64,000 nucleotides of DNA from Lacticaseibacillus hegangensis (GCF_003946465.1 NZ_RHOL01000001.1:87857-151856); one strand, 5' to 3'. Shown: positions 19,701 to 28,831, numbered from the stretch's first letter. Numbers and translations are program-made. The notes: generated by a model from the letters alone, not told the origin.

Positions 19701-20120
19701 GGCCACCTGTGTCTTGACCAGCGGGCCGTCTTTAACGGTGATCTGCGCCAGCTGGGTGGTCTTGTCCTTAGCAATCAGCTGCTTGCGCGTTTCCGCGTTA
19801 TCGTTGGGCCGCATCACCGACTTGACGCGCAGCCCGGACTCGCTTTTCAGGTCGTGCAGCGTGCGATCAATACGCTTGGTCTGAGCCGCAGTGAGTGCCT
19901 GATTGCCGTTTGAGAAAACCGCCGTGTAGGTGCGCACTGGTTTGCCATTCGCCTTTTTCTGGATGCGCGTGGCAACTTCGCTTTCGACATTGTTTGGCAA
20001 TTTCACCGCGCCGTTGTCGCGCACTAAGGCGTTGACATCGGGCATAAACACGACCGCCAACACAACGACGATCAGCCAGGTAATGGCTGCTAAACCATGA
20101 TGTTCGAAAAATTTCTTCAT
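16788..20120 (-). CDS. MMPL/RND family exporter with long repeat-rich extracytoplasmic domain
   Basis: 1110 aa. One N-terminal membrane helix and an extracellular loop precede a five-helix bundle (about residues 175-370) with the MMPL signature FGIGTDYNILLYDYF; a second bundle near the C-terminus carries ALGVDYSIFLMVRFRD. Between them, about residues 460-850 are a low-complexity coiled region of repeated LxxGxxxLxxG and NAGxxxL units, as in YhgE/Pip-like proteins. Likely exports lipids or amphipathic drugs using the proton gradient. Start at ATG 20120. Divergent from a TetR regulator that probably controls it. Confidence 0.88.
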   Translation of the reverse strand: MKKFFEHHGLAAITWLIVVVLAVVFMPDVNALVRDNGAVKLPNNVESEVATRIQKKANGKPVRTYTAVFSNGNQALTAAQTKRIDRTLHDLKSESGLRVKSVMRPNDNAETRKQLIAKDKTTQLAQITVKDGPLVKTQVAKLRAQLKVKGLKTYVTGADALNDDFTNVTEKGIQKTEIIAIIFIFIVLIIVFRSPIVPVLSLVNVGVAFITSLSVVMNLAKYVNFPISNFTQVFMVIVLFGIGTDYNILLYDYFKGQLAKGKSALEATRATRRHGGRTVLYSGVSVLIGFSVLWLAKFSFYQSASAVAIGVLVLLPVLLTLNMFFMATLGARMFWPSKIDGAETSSKLWYGLSRASMSKPALWLAAIAVLAVPFTLAMMNAKESFNNAEEVPSTYQSKQGYLVIEDHFSKGMTEPATVYIQSKTPMDTPAKLAAVDELTQYLQKEPGVKTVASVTEPGGSKLDQMYLRSQLNTITKGLKTSEKGLATIKSGLSGASTQMKAANVSGSMGQVQQLANGTDQLQSKMQEMQAGLSTYTAGVNAANTGAQSLSKGVSAVNTGTQTLNRSAGQLASGASQLSQGAQAVSAGVDQTNAGAASLSQYAGQVAGGTSQLNASVQSLTQGAAGMSTQLTALQSSLKAYQAQAQQLVAYLNSQPGQGQAMGSQTAAALNQLNAGLTQINGGTAALQNGMTEASRDVPTLNNGAAQLASGAAALSRGTGTLSQGTQKLAANLAALSLGTNQAVSGIGTLASGTGQAAAGASTLAAGTGKLAANSATLNSGAGQLTAGSQQVNAGVQELNTKLQQMSSQLTKLEDGLGSATDGLSALEKGSNSMDQYLTELQGSYMGNQFYLPKASVHSKAFKPALDAYMYDNNKITTMTIVLKGDPNSDQTDKRFGVLQRDLAAKVKHSSLAGTTVAIGGQTAQNHDLRSLANGDFLRTASIMVIGIFIALIFVTESVLQPITILGTLITAYVASMGMTRLLSNVVLGRPLLSWNTPFFTFIMLMALGVDYSIFLMVRFRDGRQEPDIRIRMLKAATIIGAVVLSAAVILGGTFAALMPSGVTTLIQVALGVIIGLILLVILLPITTSALVSLNEWHNEREHKAPDQDED

Positions 20121-20225
20121 GTGAGAACCCCTCAATCACTTGTATACTTTTAGACACTTGTCAAACGTTCAAGGCTATGATAAAGTACAGTCGAAAGTCA
20201 GACAAGGGACAATGAATGGCCTATC

Positions 20226-20269
20226 GTCTGAATTTAGACAATAGCTGAAAATAGTCCAGAAAACAGACT
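20226..20269. promoter_or_regulatory. Candidate TetR operators in the divergent region
   Basis: Two interrupted dyads stand before the TetR gene: GTCTGAATTTAGAC at 20226-20239 and AGTCCAGAAAACAGACT at 20253-20269. Related half-sites (TAGACA, GTCAGACAA) occur towards the MMPL promoter. The spacing and dyad form suit a TetR dimer; binding is inference. Confidence 0.5.
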
Positions 20270-20279
20270 GAAGGAGCAC

Positions 20280-20873
20280 ATGAAAATGAAATACGATCCC
20301 AGCCAGAAACTCACGCGCGGTGCTAAACGAACCCTGTATGCGTTTTCAGAAACCATGTTTAATTTGCTTGGTGAAAAGCCGTTTGACAAGATCAGCGTCA
20401 ATGAGCTCTGCCAGGAGGCTGACTATCCGCGCGCGACGTTTTACAACTACTTTGATGACAAGTACGACTTGCTCACCTACTGCTGGTATCGGCTGCGCCA
20501 AGAAGTGAAGCTGGATTCCCTGTCCGCCGCCAAAAGCAGCGAGACCTTTCTGGAGGCGTTCGCGCAGATCTACAACGTGTTCGACACGCACAGAGAGTTG
20601 CTGGTCAAAGTCGTCGCCCACAATCCGCTGGATTCGCCGCTCGTCTTTAACTTCACTAACTACTTCACTGGGGTGTTCTCAAACCTCATGGCCGCCAGCG
20701 ATCAGCCCAAGCGCCTCGAAACGCCGATGGAGCTGGTGGCGCAGCATTACAGCACCACCGTTCTGTTGATCCTCGAATGGATCTTCCTGGCCGGCCATCA
20801 CGTCTCACTGAAAACAGCCGAGGCTTACGCGCAGGAGCTGCTCGCACCAACCATGCTCAAGGCCTTAGCCTAA
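20280..20873 (+). CDS. TetR/AcrR family transcriptional regulator
   Basis: 197 aa. N-terminal HTH at about residues 15-60 (FDKISVNELCQEADYPRATFYNYFDDKYDLL), the classic TetR recognition helix context. The C-terminal helical ligand-binding domain resembles those of TetR regulators adjacent to MMPL or YhgE genes in Firmicutes. Ribosome site AAGGAG. Being divergent from the MMPL exporter, it probably represses that gene and itself through the dyads in between. Confidence 0.88.
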   Translation: MKMKYDPSQKLTRGAKRTLYAFSETMFNLLGEKPFDKISVNELCQEADYPRATFYNYFDDKYDLLTYCWYRLRQEVKLDSLSAAKSSETFLEAFAQIYNVFDTHRELLVKVVAHNPLDSPLVFNFTNYFTGVFSNLMAASDQPKRLETPMELVAQHYSTTVLLILEWIFLAGHHVSLKTAEAYAQELLAPTMLKALA

Positions 20874-20893
20874 AAATAAAGTAAGCCAAAATT

Positions 20894-21016
20894 GCCTAGT
20901 CGCGTTTCATAAAGCAACGCCCAAGCACACAAACGCCCCTGCACCGCGATTTTGAAAAACAAATCACGGTGCAGGGGCGCTTGTGCTTTGGGCTAAACCC
21001 GCTTTATGTCTCAGCC
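20894..21016. repeat. Palindromic intergenic repeat, copy 2
   Basis: Same element as at 1711-1822. Arm CGCCCCTGCACCGCGATTT pairs with AAATCACGGTGCAGGGGCG; outer parts GCCCAAGCACA/TTGTGCTTTGGGC also pair, and CATAAAGC opposes GCTTTATG. It lies between the convergent TetR and HAD genes and begins right after the HAD stop codon. Confidence 0.88.
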
Positions 21017-21019
21017 TTT

Positions 21020-21841
21020 TTATTTGCCGATCAGCGCCGGCAGCTCACCTACCAGGACGCGGTCGATTGCGGCCAGAACACCGTGCTGCTGGTTGGTTTT
21101 GGTGTGATACTTACCATACTGCCACATGTTCTCAGTGGCGTTGTCGACGAGCACCGGATACCCAACCGTTTGCATCATTTCAATGTCGTTGTTGGTGTCG
21201 CCGAAGGCCATCATGGCTTCCGGCGCGATCCCCAACACGGCGCCGAGCTGAGTCAGGCCGTTGCCCTTATTGGTCGTTTTCGGCATGACATCGATAAAGG
21301 TCGGCCCGCCGACGGTCAGCGCTAATTCTTGGCCAAACCGCGGCTGGTAAATCGGCTCGATGGCATCGTAAGCGCCGCCGTGCGGGAAATACAGCGAGAG
21401 CTTCGCGAGCGGCGCATCCAGCTTGGCTAAATCAGGGGCGATCTTGAAGCGCGTGATAAAGCTGCTGAGGGCCGGTTGGTACTGCCGCTCGTGCGCGTCA
21501 AGGTAGGTGGCATCAAGCCCGTTGCCAATCGCGATCGCGTCATCCTGAGTGCGAACAAAGTTCACGATCTCCGCCACCTGAGTCGGCGTGAGATACGTCG
21601 CCCCGACCACCTGGCCGGCGTGCTTGAGGACCCCACCATTTTCGGCCAGAAAACTCATCTGCTCGCGCACCGGGGCGAAAAGGTCTTCAAGTGTGTAAAC
21701 GCCCCGGCCACTGGCGGCGACAAACTCGATGCCGGCCGCGTGCAGCGCCTTGACCCGGTCAAAAATGCCCACCGGCAGACTGCTGTCATCCAGCAGCAAC
21801 GTTCGATCTAAGTCACTGGCAATCAGTTTCACTGGTGTCAT
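21020..21841 (-). CDS. Cof-type HAD-IIB phosphatase
   Basis: 273 aa. HAD motif I is ASDLDRTLL, motif II ASGRG, motif III Lys in TTNKGNGL, and motif IV FGDTNNDIEMM. Cof-type enzymes dephosphorylate sugar phosphates or flavin-type cofactors; the substrate here is unknown. Start at ATG 21841 with AAAGGAG, two bases after the stop of a paralogous HAD gene, so it is the third gene of the glycosyltransferase-HAD-HAD operon. Confidence 0.88.
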   Translation of the reverse strand: MTPVKLIASDLDRTLLLDDSSLPVGIFDRVKALHAAGIEFVAASGRGVYTLEDLFAPVREQMSFLAENGGVLKHAGQVVGATYLTPTQVAEIVNFVRTQDDAIAIGNGLDATYLDAHERQYQPALSSFITRFKIAPDLAKLDAPLAKLSLYFPHGGAYDAIEPIYQPRFGQELALTVGGPTFIDVMPKTTNKGNGLTQLGAVLGIAPEAMMAFGDTNNDIEMMQTVGYPVLVDNATENMWQYGKYHTKTNQQHGVLAAIDRVLVGELPALIGK

Positions 21842-21843
21842 GT

Positions 21844-22653
21844 TTACACTCCTTTGGATTGAGACAATGTGCCATGATCGTCGATCAGCTGCTTCAGCAC
21901 CCGGTCGACCCCCTTTTCGGCATTGGGCGGGGCGACCAGCCCCGTCACGCCTGCCAGCGCCGGATCGCCGTCTGCCATGCGCATCCCGAAGCCCGCTGCC
22001 TGCAGCATCGGCGCATCGTTTTGGGCGTCGCCGAACGCCAGGACTTGCGCCAGTGGCACGTGCAGCCGCTGGCACAGCGCAGTCAGCGCTGACCCTTTAT
22101 TGACCCTAGCGTCAGTGATGCCCAGTGCGTCGGCCTCACCTGCAGTCACCTGCAGAACCGCGCCGAATTGCGCGGTGATTGCCGTCTGCACGGCAGCCAG
22201 GCGCGAGGGCGAAACCAGCAACGTGACCTTGGCCACATCATCAAGCCGCGTGAAGGCCGAGACCTCAGTAACGCGCAAGAAGAACTGCCGCAGCTGGGCA
22301 GACGCTTCTGCGTGCCCGGTGAGCAGCTCGGCCCCATTCAGTCGGCACAACACCGGCAATGCCCCCAGCGCGTCGGCTTGGTTGATCAGGGCTTTCACTG
22401 TGTCCTTCGCCAGCAGCCGCGCCTGAATGACCCGACCGCGGCGGGCCACCACCGCACCGTTGTGTGCGATCACCCATTCAGCCCCTGGCAGCAGCGCCAA
22501 CAAGGTGGGCAGATCCCGGCCGCTGACCGGCACAAAGTCAATGCCGCTCGCAGCCAGCTGTTGAAGCAGGCCGACGGTGGCCTCGGCGAGAACGCCGGTT
22601 GGCCGCAGCAGCGTGTGGTCGAGGTCGCTGGCGACCAGTTTGATCTGCGCCAT
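21844..22653 (-). CDS. Cof-type HAD-IIB phosphatase (second copy)
   Basis: 269 aa. Motifs: ASDLDHTLLRP, VSGRDLPT, the Lys in VNKGSAL and FGDAQNDAPML. It is related to, but clearly diverged from, its neighbour at 21020-21841, so it is probably an old duplication. It overlaps the glycosyltransferase stop (TGATG) and has a weak ribosome site, consistent with coupling. Confidence 0.87.
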   Translation of the reverse strand: MAQIKLVASDLDHTLLRPTGVLAEATVGLLQQLAASGIDFVPVSGRDLPTLLALLPGAEWVIAHNGAVVARRGRVIQARLLAKDTVKALINQADALGALPVLCRLNGAELLTGHAEASAQLRQFFLRVTEVSAFTRLDDVAKVTLLVSPSRLAAVQTAITAQFGAVLQVTAGEADALGITDARVNKGSALTALCQRLHVPLAQVLAFGDAQNDAPMLQAAGFGMRMADGDPALAGVTGLVAPPNAEKGVDRVLKQLIDDHGTLSQSKGV

Positions 22654-23657
22654 CAGTTGAAGTGGTAAATCTGCTGCAACAGCCGATAAAAATCGACGCT
22701 GGTGTGGCGGACCAGCCAGCCTGGCAGATTGACCCCAACGCCCACCACGCTGGTGCGCGCCTGACGATAAAAGCGCGGCGCCGTCATGCGCATGTAGCGC
22801 CAAAGATTGGTTTTTTTCTGCCGGGCCTCAGGCGTTCCTTGCCGCAGCAGCAGGATTGAGGAGATGCCGGTGACGATTTCCGTGTACCGGGCCATGTACC
22901 GGTAAAGATGCGGCTCGAGCTCGCCCGCTGCGGCAATTACCTTGATCATGCGCCGGTTCACCGCCAGCTGCTGGTCAATGCGCTTGATCATGACGGATTC
23001 GTGAACGGACTGGTCCGGCCGCCCGATAAAGTAGTGATAAAGGTCGACATCCAAGTAATACAACCGCTTGGTCTGCGGCAGCGGCTCCAGCGCAAACAAA
23101 TTGTCGACGTAAAACGTGTGTGTGGGCAGTTGAAGCGGCAAGTCGCGCAGCAGCGCAGTCCGGTAGATCAGCGCGTGCATCAGCAGGTACTGCCCGACTG
23201 GCAGGCGAACCTCAGGCCAGCCAAAAACGCGGTGCTGCGGCAGGCCGTGGCGGTAGCGCGTCACTTTTTTGTGGCGCGCGCCCACCTTGTCGTAAATGTA
23301 ATTGCTGATGAACAAATCCACCGGCGCGGGTAAACTTTCAAGCGTCCTCAGCACCTGGTGAAAAGCGGCCTCATCAAGCCAGTCGTCCGAGTCCACGACC
23401 TTGAGGTAAGTCCCAGTTGCCACCTTCAGACCGGCATTGATGGCCCCGCCGTGGCCGGCGTTTGCCTGGTGCACTGCCCGCACTTGCGTCGGATAGCGGC
23501 GCGCATAGTCGTCAACCAGTGCCGGCGTGCCATCCGTTGACCCGTCGTCGACCAAAATAATTTCCACCGCAGTGCCGCCCACGAGCAGCGAGTCAACACA
23601 ACGCGCCATGTAATCGGCCGCGTTGTAACAAGGCACAATCATGCTGAGAGTCTTCAA
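22653..23657 (-). CDS. Family 2 glycosyltransferase
   Basis: 334 aa. GT-A fold: IVPCYNAADYMARCVDSLL, VDDGSTDGT at about residue 40 and the metal-binding VVDSDDWLDEAAF near 95. It transfers an NDP-activated sugar to an unknown acceptor. The TTG start at 23657 gives the family-typical MKTLSMIVPCYN; an internal ATG five codons later would clip the first strand. It is the first gene of an operon with two HAD phosphatases. Confidence 0.85.
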   Translation of the reverse strand: MKTLSMIVPCYNAADYMARCVDSLLVGGTAVEIILVDDGSTDGTPALVDDYARRYPTQVRAVHQANAGHGGAINAGLKVATGTYLKVVDSDDWLDEAAFHQVLRTLESLPAPVDLFISNYIYDKVGARHKKVTRYRHGLPQHRVFGWPEVRLPVGQYLLMHALIYRTALLRDLPLQLPTHTFYVDNLFALEPLPQTKRLYYLDVDLYHYFIGRPDQSVHESVMIKRIDQQLAVNRRMIKVIAAAGELEPHLYRYMARYTEIVTGISSILLLRQGTPEARQKKTNLWRYMRMTAPRFYRQARTSVVGVGVNLPGWLVRHTSVDFYRLLQQIYHFN

Positions 23658-23730
23658 TCACCAAACCCACTTTCCCGTCAAGTAAACGCTTGTTCAATCA
23701 TAATATAATTTGCCTCTGCCCGCACGCGCA

Positions 23731-23760
23731 AAAAAGACCCGGCTTAATTCGCTGGGTCTG
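23731..23760 (-). terminator. Terminator overlapping the recO stop codon
   Basis: Minus-strand stem AGACCCAGC/GCCGGGTCT with one mismatch and loop GAATTAA, then T6. The recO stop TAA (23744-23746) lies in the loop. It ends the phoH-to-recO operon. Confidence 0.85.
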
Positions 23761-24538
23761 AAGGGTGAAGTGGCGGCAGCTTGTCCTGCCAGCTTTGCAT
23801 TTGGTCTAAAAAGCGTTTGGCCTTGGGCACGGTGCCCACCATGTCCTGATAAATGCGATCAAGGACTCGCCGCAGCTCACGCTTGGTGGCGGCGCTGACG
23901 GTGATCGAGTGCAGCTGGTGCAAGTCAGTCACGGAAAACCGCCGCAGCAGGTAAAGCGCCTTGGGCTGCACGTGGAAGCGGTAGTCGTCAAGCGCCCAGT
24001 GGTCCTGACACAGCAAACCGCCGTATTTTTCCGAGAAATCAAGCGGCAGATCTGTGCGCCCATCCAGCACGCAGGCGCGCCAGTCCGGGGCCACCCCAAA
24101 CGCGCCGAGCAGCTGCACTTCCGCGATGTTTGCCACGATGCCCGCATCAAAGCCGGCATCGATCAGGTGGAGACTGGTGGCCGCAAAGTCGTACCAGCCG
24201 CCTAAATTCTCGCCATCCGGAAACGCCAGGTCGATCAGCCCCAGCACATAAGTCGCGTAGGCATTAAGTGAAATATCACCGGCGATTTGCTGAAACTGTT
24301 CGACGTGCTTAACGGCGCTGAGGTACGACAGGCCTTTTTCGTTGATGGTGCCAACATAAGTGCCTTGGGTAAACGGCAGAATGCCTGCCGCCAAAGGGAA
24401 GCCCGGCTTGCGCGCCCGATGAAGCAAAAACATCCGCTTGCCAAACTGATCCGTCGCCAGTTTGACCAGCATGTCAGACTCACGGTAGTTCTGCCGCGAC
24501 AGCACCAGGCCGGCAAAGGTCACATCGCGGCGCGCCAT
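23744..24538 (-). CDS. recO: DNA repair protein RecO
   Basis: 264 aa. The N-terminal OB fold begins FAGLVLSRQNYRESDMLVKLAT, then RARKPGFPLAAGILPF; the C-terminal helical domain follows. RecO helps RecR load RecA onto SSB-coated DNA and anneals strands. Its start overlaps the era stop, the usual era-recO arrangement in lactobacilli. The C-terminal metal site is not evident, as in many Firmicutes RecO proteins. Confidence 0.93.
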   Translation of the reverse strand: MARRDVTFAGLVLSRQNYRESDMLVKLATDQFGKRMFLLHRARKPGFPLAAGILPFTQGTYVGTINEKGLSYLSAVKHVEQFQQIAGDISLNAYATYVLGLIDLAFPDGENLGGWYDFAATSLHLIDAGFDAGIVANIAEVQLLGAFGVAPDWRACVLDGRTDLPLDFSEKYGGLLCQDHWALDDYRFHVQPKALYLLRRFSVTDLHQLHSITVSAATKRELRRVLDRIYQDMVGTVPKAKRFLDQMQSWQDKLPPLHPSDPAN

Positions 24539-25437
24539 CAGTGCAGGTCCTTGATGTTGTAGCCAAGGCTGCGCAGGTACTGGTTGTTATCGCGCCAGTT
24601 CTTCTGCACCCGGACCCACAGCTTCAAATTGACCGATTCACCCAGCAAGGCCTCAATGTCGCGGCGGGAGCGAATGCCGATCTGTTTCAGCATCGCGCCG
24701 CCTTTACCGATGATAATCCCCTTTTGCGAGTCGCGCTCAACGATGATGTACGCCTCGATTTGAAGCTTGCCGTTGACCCGGTCCTTCATGCGCTCGACCT
24801 CGACAGCAACGGAATGCGGCACCTCGTCGCGCGTCAGCTCAAGGATTTTTTCCCGGATCAGCTCGCCGACGACAAAATACTCAGGGTGATCCGTCAGCTG
24901 ATCGTCCGGGTAATACTGCGGGCCCTCAGGCAGTGCCTTGGTCAATTCACTGAGCAGCTCGTCGACGTTATTGCCCATCGTGGCAGAAATCGGGAACACG
25001 CCGGTAAACTCGCGGGCCGTCTGGTACTGCTTGATGCGCGGCAGCAAGTCGTCGGGGTGAACCAGGTCGATTTTGTTGATGACCAGGTAAACTGGGGTCT
25101 TCACCGGCTTGAGCTGATTGATGATGTATTGGTCGCCAGGGCCCATGGCCTCGTCGGCCGCGACCATGAACAAAACGGCGTCGACCTGGTTCAGGGTTGA
25201 CAGCGCCGCCGTATCCATGTAATCGTCCAGCTGGTTCTTCGGCTTGTGGATCCCGGGGGTGTCGACAAACACAATTTGGACGTCATCCGTGGTGTAGATC
25301 CCGTTGATCTTGTTGCGAGTGGTCTGCGCCTTGGGCGACATGATCGCAATTTTCTCGCCCAGGATGCGGTTCATGAACGTGGATTTACCGACGTTTGGCC
25401 GGCCGATAATGGCAACGAAACCTGAATGATGACTCAT
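24538..25437 (-). CDS. era: GTPase Era
   Basis: 299 aa. G1 [10 protein letters not shown]3 DTPGIHKP, G4 NKID and a C-terminal KH domain with [13 protein letters not shown]. Binds 16S rRNA near its 3' end for 30S assembly. It overlaps both cdd (ATGA) and recO. Confidence 0.97.
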   Translation of the reverse strand: MSHHSGFVAIIGRPNVGKSTFMNRILGEKIAIMSPKAQTTRNKINGIYTTDDVQIVFVDTPGIHKPKNQLDDYMDTAALSTLNQVDAVLFMVAADEAMGPGDQYIINQLKPVKTPVYLVINKIDLVHPDDLLPRIKQYQTAREFTGVFPISATMGNNVDELLSELTKALPEGPQYYPDDQLTDHPEYFVVGELIREKILELTRDEVPHSVAVEVERMKDRVNGKLQIEAYIIVERDSQKGIIIGKGGAMLKQIGIRSRRDIEALLGESVNLKLWVRVQKNWRDNNQYLRSLGYNIKDLH

Positions 25438-25823
25438 TTCTGCATATCTCCTTTGGTAAAAGCCCCTGGCAGCAAATTCGCCACGGTGGTGTCAGTCTGC
25501 TCGCCGGTCAAGTTGGTCAAGGTCACCGGCGCGTCCGGCGCAAAAAACTCTGCCATCACCTGCCGGCACGCCCCACACGGCGAGATTGGCCCGGTGGTGT
25601 CGCCGATAATCGCGATTGCGTCCAGCCGCAGGTGCCCAGCCGATACTGCTTTGAAAATGGCGGTTCGCTCGGCGCACATTGCCAGCCCGTAGCTCGCGTT
25701 TTCAATGTTGCAGCCGGTAAAAATCGTGTCGCCCACCTTCACGGCGGCGCCGACCTTGAAATGGGAATACGGCACATAGGCTTTTTCACGCGCCTGTTTG
25801 GCCGCCTCAATCAATTCATCCAT
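25434..25823 (-). CDS. cdd: Cytidine deaminase
   Basis: 129 aa, normal for the tetrameric enzyme. Zinc motif CAERTAIF and [11 protein letters not shown] provide the three Cys ligands and the catalytic Glu. Pyrimidine salvage: cytidine or deoxycytidine to uridine or deoxyuridine. AGGAGG precedes the ATG. It lies between dgkA and era in the operon. Confidence 0.95.
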   Translation of the reverse strand: MDELIEAAKQAREKAYVPYSHFKVGAAVKVGDTIFTGCNIENASYGLAMCAERTAIFKAVSAGHLRLDAIAIIGDTTGPISPCGACRQVMAEFFAPDAPVTLTNLTGEQTDTTVANLLPGAFTKGDMQK

Positions 25824-25834
25824 GTTTCATCCTC

Positions 25835-26236
25835 CTAACCCCAGCTCGTCAGCAGCTGCCACAGCGGCGGCAGGAACACATACAGACCGCAAACCACGGC
25901 GATGCCGCTGGCAACAAGCACGGCGCCGGCACTCATGTCTTTAATCCGCTTGGCCCGCTCGTCGAACTGATGGCCGACCACTAAATCGACGACATTTTCG
26001 ATGATGGTGTTCCACAGCTCCATCAAAAAGACCAGCATCACCGCCAGCAGCAAGATGAACCACTGAAAGCGGCCGACCTGAAACACCCAGGCAAAAATAA
26101 ACACGACCAGCGCCATCAGACCTTCGCGCCGAAAATTCCCTTCGCGCAGGTAAACCCCAAATAAGCCGGTCAGCGCATGCTTAAGGGACTGACCAAAGTG
26201 GTGATTTTTCTCGATTTGCTTATCTCGGGAGGCCAT
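25835..26236 (-). CDS. dgkA: Diacylglycerol kinase family protein (probable undecaprenol kinase)
   Basis: 133-aa integral membrane protein with three hydrophobic helices and the signature GNFRREGLMALVVF plus ELWNTIIENVVD. Gram-positive members phosphorylate undecaprenol for cell wall synthesis rather than diacylglycerol; that is family knowledge. It overlaps ybeY by 17 bases. Confidence 0.9.
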   Translation of the reverse strand: MASRDKQIEKNHHFGQSLKHALTGLFGVYLREGNFRREGLMALVVFIFAWVFQVGRFQWFILLLAVMLVFLMELWNTIIENVVDLVVGHQFDERAKRIKDMSAGAVLVASGIAVVCGLYVFLPPLWQLLTSWG

Positions 26237-26681
26237 AGGCGTCTAGGATCTTTTCTTGCAGCGGGATCATGACCGCTTCGTCTTCCGGCTTGATGTGATC
26301 GTAACCGTTCAGGTGTAAAAAGCCGTGGACCACCGTGTAGCCCAGCTCGCGTTCAAATGAGTGACCGTAATCCTTGGCCTGGCGCGCCACCTGGTCGGGG
26401 TCGATGAACAAATCGCCGATATTTTCCGGCATGTCAGGGAACCCGACCAACTGCTCGTCGTCGCCGTCTTCAATGGCAAAAGAAATGACATCAGTCACCC
26501 GGTCGGTGTTGCGATACTGCTTGTTGATGCGATGAATCTCCTCATCGGAAACAATCGTGATCGACATCTCGGTGTCTTCGGCTTTGTTCAGCTCTTTGCC
26601 GGCAAACTCAACCAGCTCCTTAGCCAGCTTTGTGTGGGCATCATCCAAGCGGTGGTCGTCATCATAAAATTCCAGATCCAT
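26220..26681 (-). CDS. ybeY: Endoribonuclease YbeY
   Basis: 153 aa. The zinc motif HGFLHLNGYDH supplies three His ligands. Acts in 16S rRNA 3' maturation and ribosome quality control. Start ATG 26681 overlaps the pgpH stop. Confidence 0.95.
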   Translation of the reverse strand: MDLEFYDDDHRLDDAHTKLAKELVEFAGKELNKAEDTEMSITIVSDEEIHRINKQYRNTDRVTDVISFAIEDGDDEQLVGFPDMPENIGDLFIDPDQVARQAKDYGHSFERELGYTVVHGFLHLNGYDHIKPEDEAVMIPLQEKILDAYGLPR

Positions 26682-28831
26682 TATGCTTCTCCTTTAGTTG
26701 GTGCATCGTCTTTGGGGTATTCAATGCGAGTGTAGAAGGTGCTGGTCAAGCCGCCGACCAGCGAGGCCTCGACCTGCCGCAGCTGTTCGACCGTGATGGG
26801 CGACTCGTCAAACTGCCCATCCAACAGACGCTCATTGGTGATGTTGTGAACGAACGTCTGAATCGACGCATGCGTCGGGTGCTTCATCGACCGCACCGCG
26901 GCCTCACAGGTGTCGGCAATGTTGACCACCGCCGCCTCAATGGTTTGCGGCTTCGGGCCATCGTAGCGATAGTCGCTTTCCTTAGTGCTCGGGTCGGCTT
27001 CTTTGGCCTCATGGTAAAAATACTTCATCAGCGTGGTGCCATGGTGCTGCTGACAGATGTCGATGATGAACTGCGGCATGTGGCGCGCCTTGAGCATTGC
27101 CACGCCGTCTGTGACATGGGCAAAAATGATGGCTGCCGATTCTGGCGCCGTCAGGTGATTGTGCGGCGAGTCGAAGCCTGCCGGCTGATTCTCGGTGAAA
27201 TACAGGGGCTTTTTCAACTTACCGACATCGTGGTAATAACAGGCCACGCGGGTGAGCATCGTGCGCCCGCCGATCGCCGCCACGGCGTTGGACGCCAGGC
27301 TTGCGACCATCATGCTGTGATGATACGTCCCAGGCGCCTTTTCCATCAAATCTCGCAGCAGCGGATCATTGGGGTCACTCAGCTGGTTCAGCTTAAACAC
27401 CGAATCATCCTGCCAAATCATTTCCAGGTACGGCGTGGCGCCAAGCGCCAGCACGTAGCCGAGCACCTGCCCGACCACCACGAAACCCAGCGACTGCCAG
27501 GTGGCCAGTGCCGTAAAGCGAGCCCCTTGCAGCAGCAGCGTGCTCAAAGTCAGCAGCAAGTTGACCCCCACGACCCAAAACGCCACCAGTTTGGCCTCAT
27601 CGTTCAAGCGCTTGCGCTGCACCATGACCGCCAGCACGCCAGAGGTCAGGTAGCTGATCGCGGTGGCGGCGGTGAACAGGGTGCCGGTCGTCGAATAAAA
27701 GACGAAAAATGCCAGGAACGTCTGCATTAAAGCGGCCAGCAGCGCAAAGCGGCGGCCGATAAAGTTGCGCAGCAGCAGCGGCACCAAGGCTGCCGGCAGC
27801 AGCATGGCTAAGTTGGCCCCGCCGGTTTTGGCCACAAAGCGCAGCCCCAGCATCACGAGTACGGAAAGCCCGATCAGGCCGCTATACAGCAGGGCAAGCT
27901 TGCGCTGGCGGTTTGCCGGGTACTGCCGCAGCAGCGTCAGCAAGGCAATGGCCTGAATCGCCACTAGCAGCAGCAGGCCAAACAACGCCCAAGGCGCGCG
28001 CCGCTTGGTCAGCCCCAGCACATCTAGTTGATGGCTGACGGTACGGTCAACGATTTGCCCCTGCTGCACGATCACCTGCCCCTGCACGATCTCCACCGGG
28101 TCCACCGCCAGCCGGGCTTCCGCTTGCTTGGCCTTGGTCTTGGCCTCGTTGATCAGCTGATTGGGGATGATCGTCTGTTCGATCAACGTCGTGCCCATCC
28201 GCCGCTGCGCAGTGGTCAGGTCGCTGGTCGATAGTTCCGCCGTGGCCGCCTTCTGGGCACTGGCCAAGTTTGAGTCGGTCAACCGGCCCTGCAACTGGCG
28301 CTCAACAGCAGGCACAACCGTTTTGAAAACCGTGTCCCGCTCCTGGGTGGTCAGCGCGAAGGCCGCCCTATAAAAGCGGTCGGGAAACTGATAAAAATAC
28401 GGGTACTCGCTTTTCGCATAGGTGTCTCGGAACGCGGCCGTTAAGGCACTGGGCGTTGGTTTAACGTACACGGCATTCGCGTCTTTGCCAGAGGCGTCCT
28501 GATATTTTTTCTGGGCAGCACTGACCACCTGGTTTTCGGTGGTCGTCATCGCCTTTTGCAGCCGGTCCAGCTGGTCTTGCTGCTTGGTGCTGACCGTTGA
28601 ATCATAGCTGTAAACTGGGGCAGTCGCATTGGCTGCCGCTTTGCGCGCCTGGGCCGTGGCAGGTTGATCCTGCACGGTTTGAGTGGCAATGATGGTCTCT
28701 TCTGCCGGCGTGTTCAGGGTGACATGCACCGGCTTGGGTAAGGTGATCCACGCCAGGGCAAAAATTAATGCCGCCGAAAGCAACCCGACCACCAGCACGG
28801 CACTTTTGCGCCACTTCACTGCGTTTTGCAT
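26681..28831 (-). CDS. pgpH: 7TM-HD family c-di-AMP phosphodiesterase PgpH-like
   Basis: 716 aa. One N-terminal helix, an extracytoplasmic 7TMR-HDED-type domain (residues about 40-270), seven membrane helices (about 285-465) and a cytoplasmic HD domain with YYHDVGKLKKP and later HHGTTLMKYF. Characterised members hydrolyse c-di-AMP to pApA and so tune potassium and osmotic balance. AGGAGG stands before the ATG. It lies between phoH and ybeY. Confidence 0.92.
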   Translation of the reverse strand: MQNAVKWRKSAVLVVGLLSAALIFALAWITLPKPVHVTLNTPAEETIIATQTVQDQPATAQARKAAANATAPVYSYDSTVSTKQQDQLDRLQKAMTTTENQVVSAAQKKYQDASGKDANAVYVKPTPSALTAAFRDTYAKSEYPYFYQFPDRFYRAAFALTTQERDTVFKTVVPAVERQLQGRLTDSNLASAQKAATAELSTSDLTTAQRRMGTTLIEQTIIPNQLINEAKTKAKQAEARLAVDPVEIVQGQVIVQQGQIVDRTVSHQLDVLGLTKRRAPWALFGLLLLVAIQAIALLTLLRQYPANRQRKLALLYSGLIGLSVLVMLGLRFVAKTGGANLAMLLPAALVPLLLRNFIGRRFALLAALMQTFLAFFVFYSTTGTLFTAATAISYLTSGVLAVMVQRKRLNDEAKLVAFWVVGVNLLLTLSTLLLQGARFTALATWQSLGFVVVGQVLGYVLALGATPYLEMIWQDDSVFKLNQLSDPNDPLLRDLMEKAPGTYHHSMMVASLASNAVAAIGGRTMLTRVACYYHDVGKLKKPLYFTENQPAGFDSPHNHLTAPESAAIIFAHVTDGVAMLKARHMPQFIIDICQQHHGTTLMKYFYHEAKEADPSTKESDYRYDGPKPQTIEAAVVNIADTCEAAVRSMKHPTHASIQTFVHNITNERLLDGQFDESPITVEQLRQVEASLVGGLTSTFYTRIEYPKDDAPTKGEA

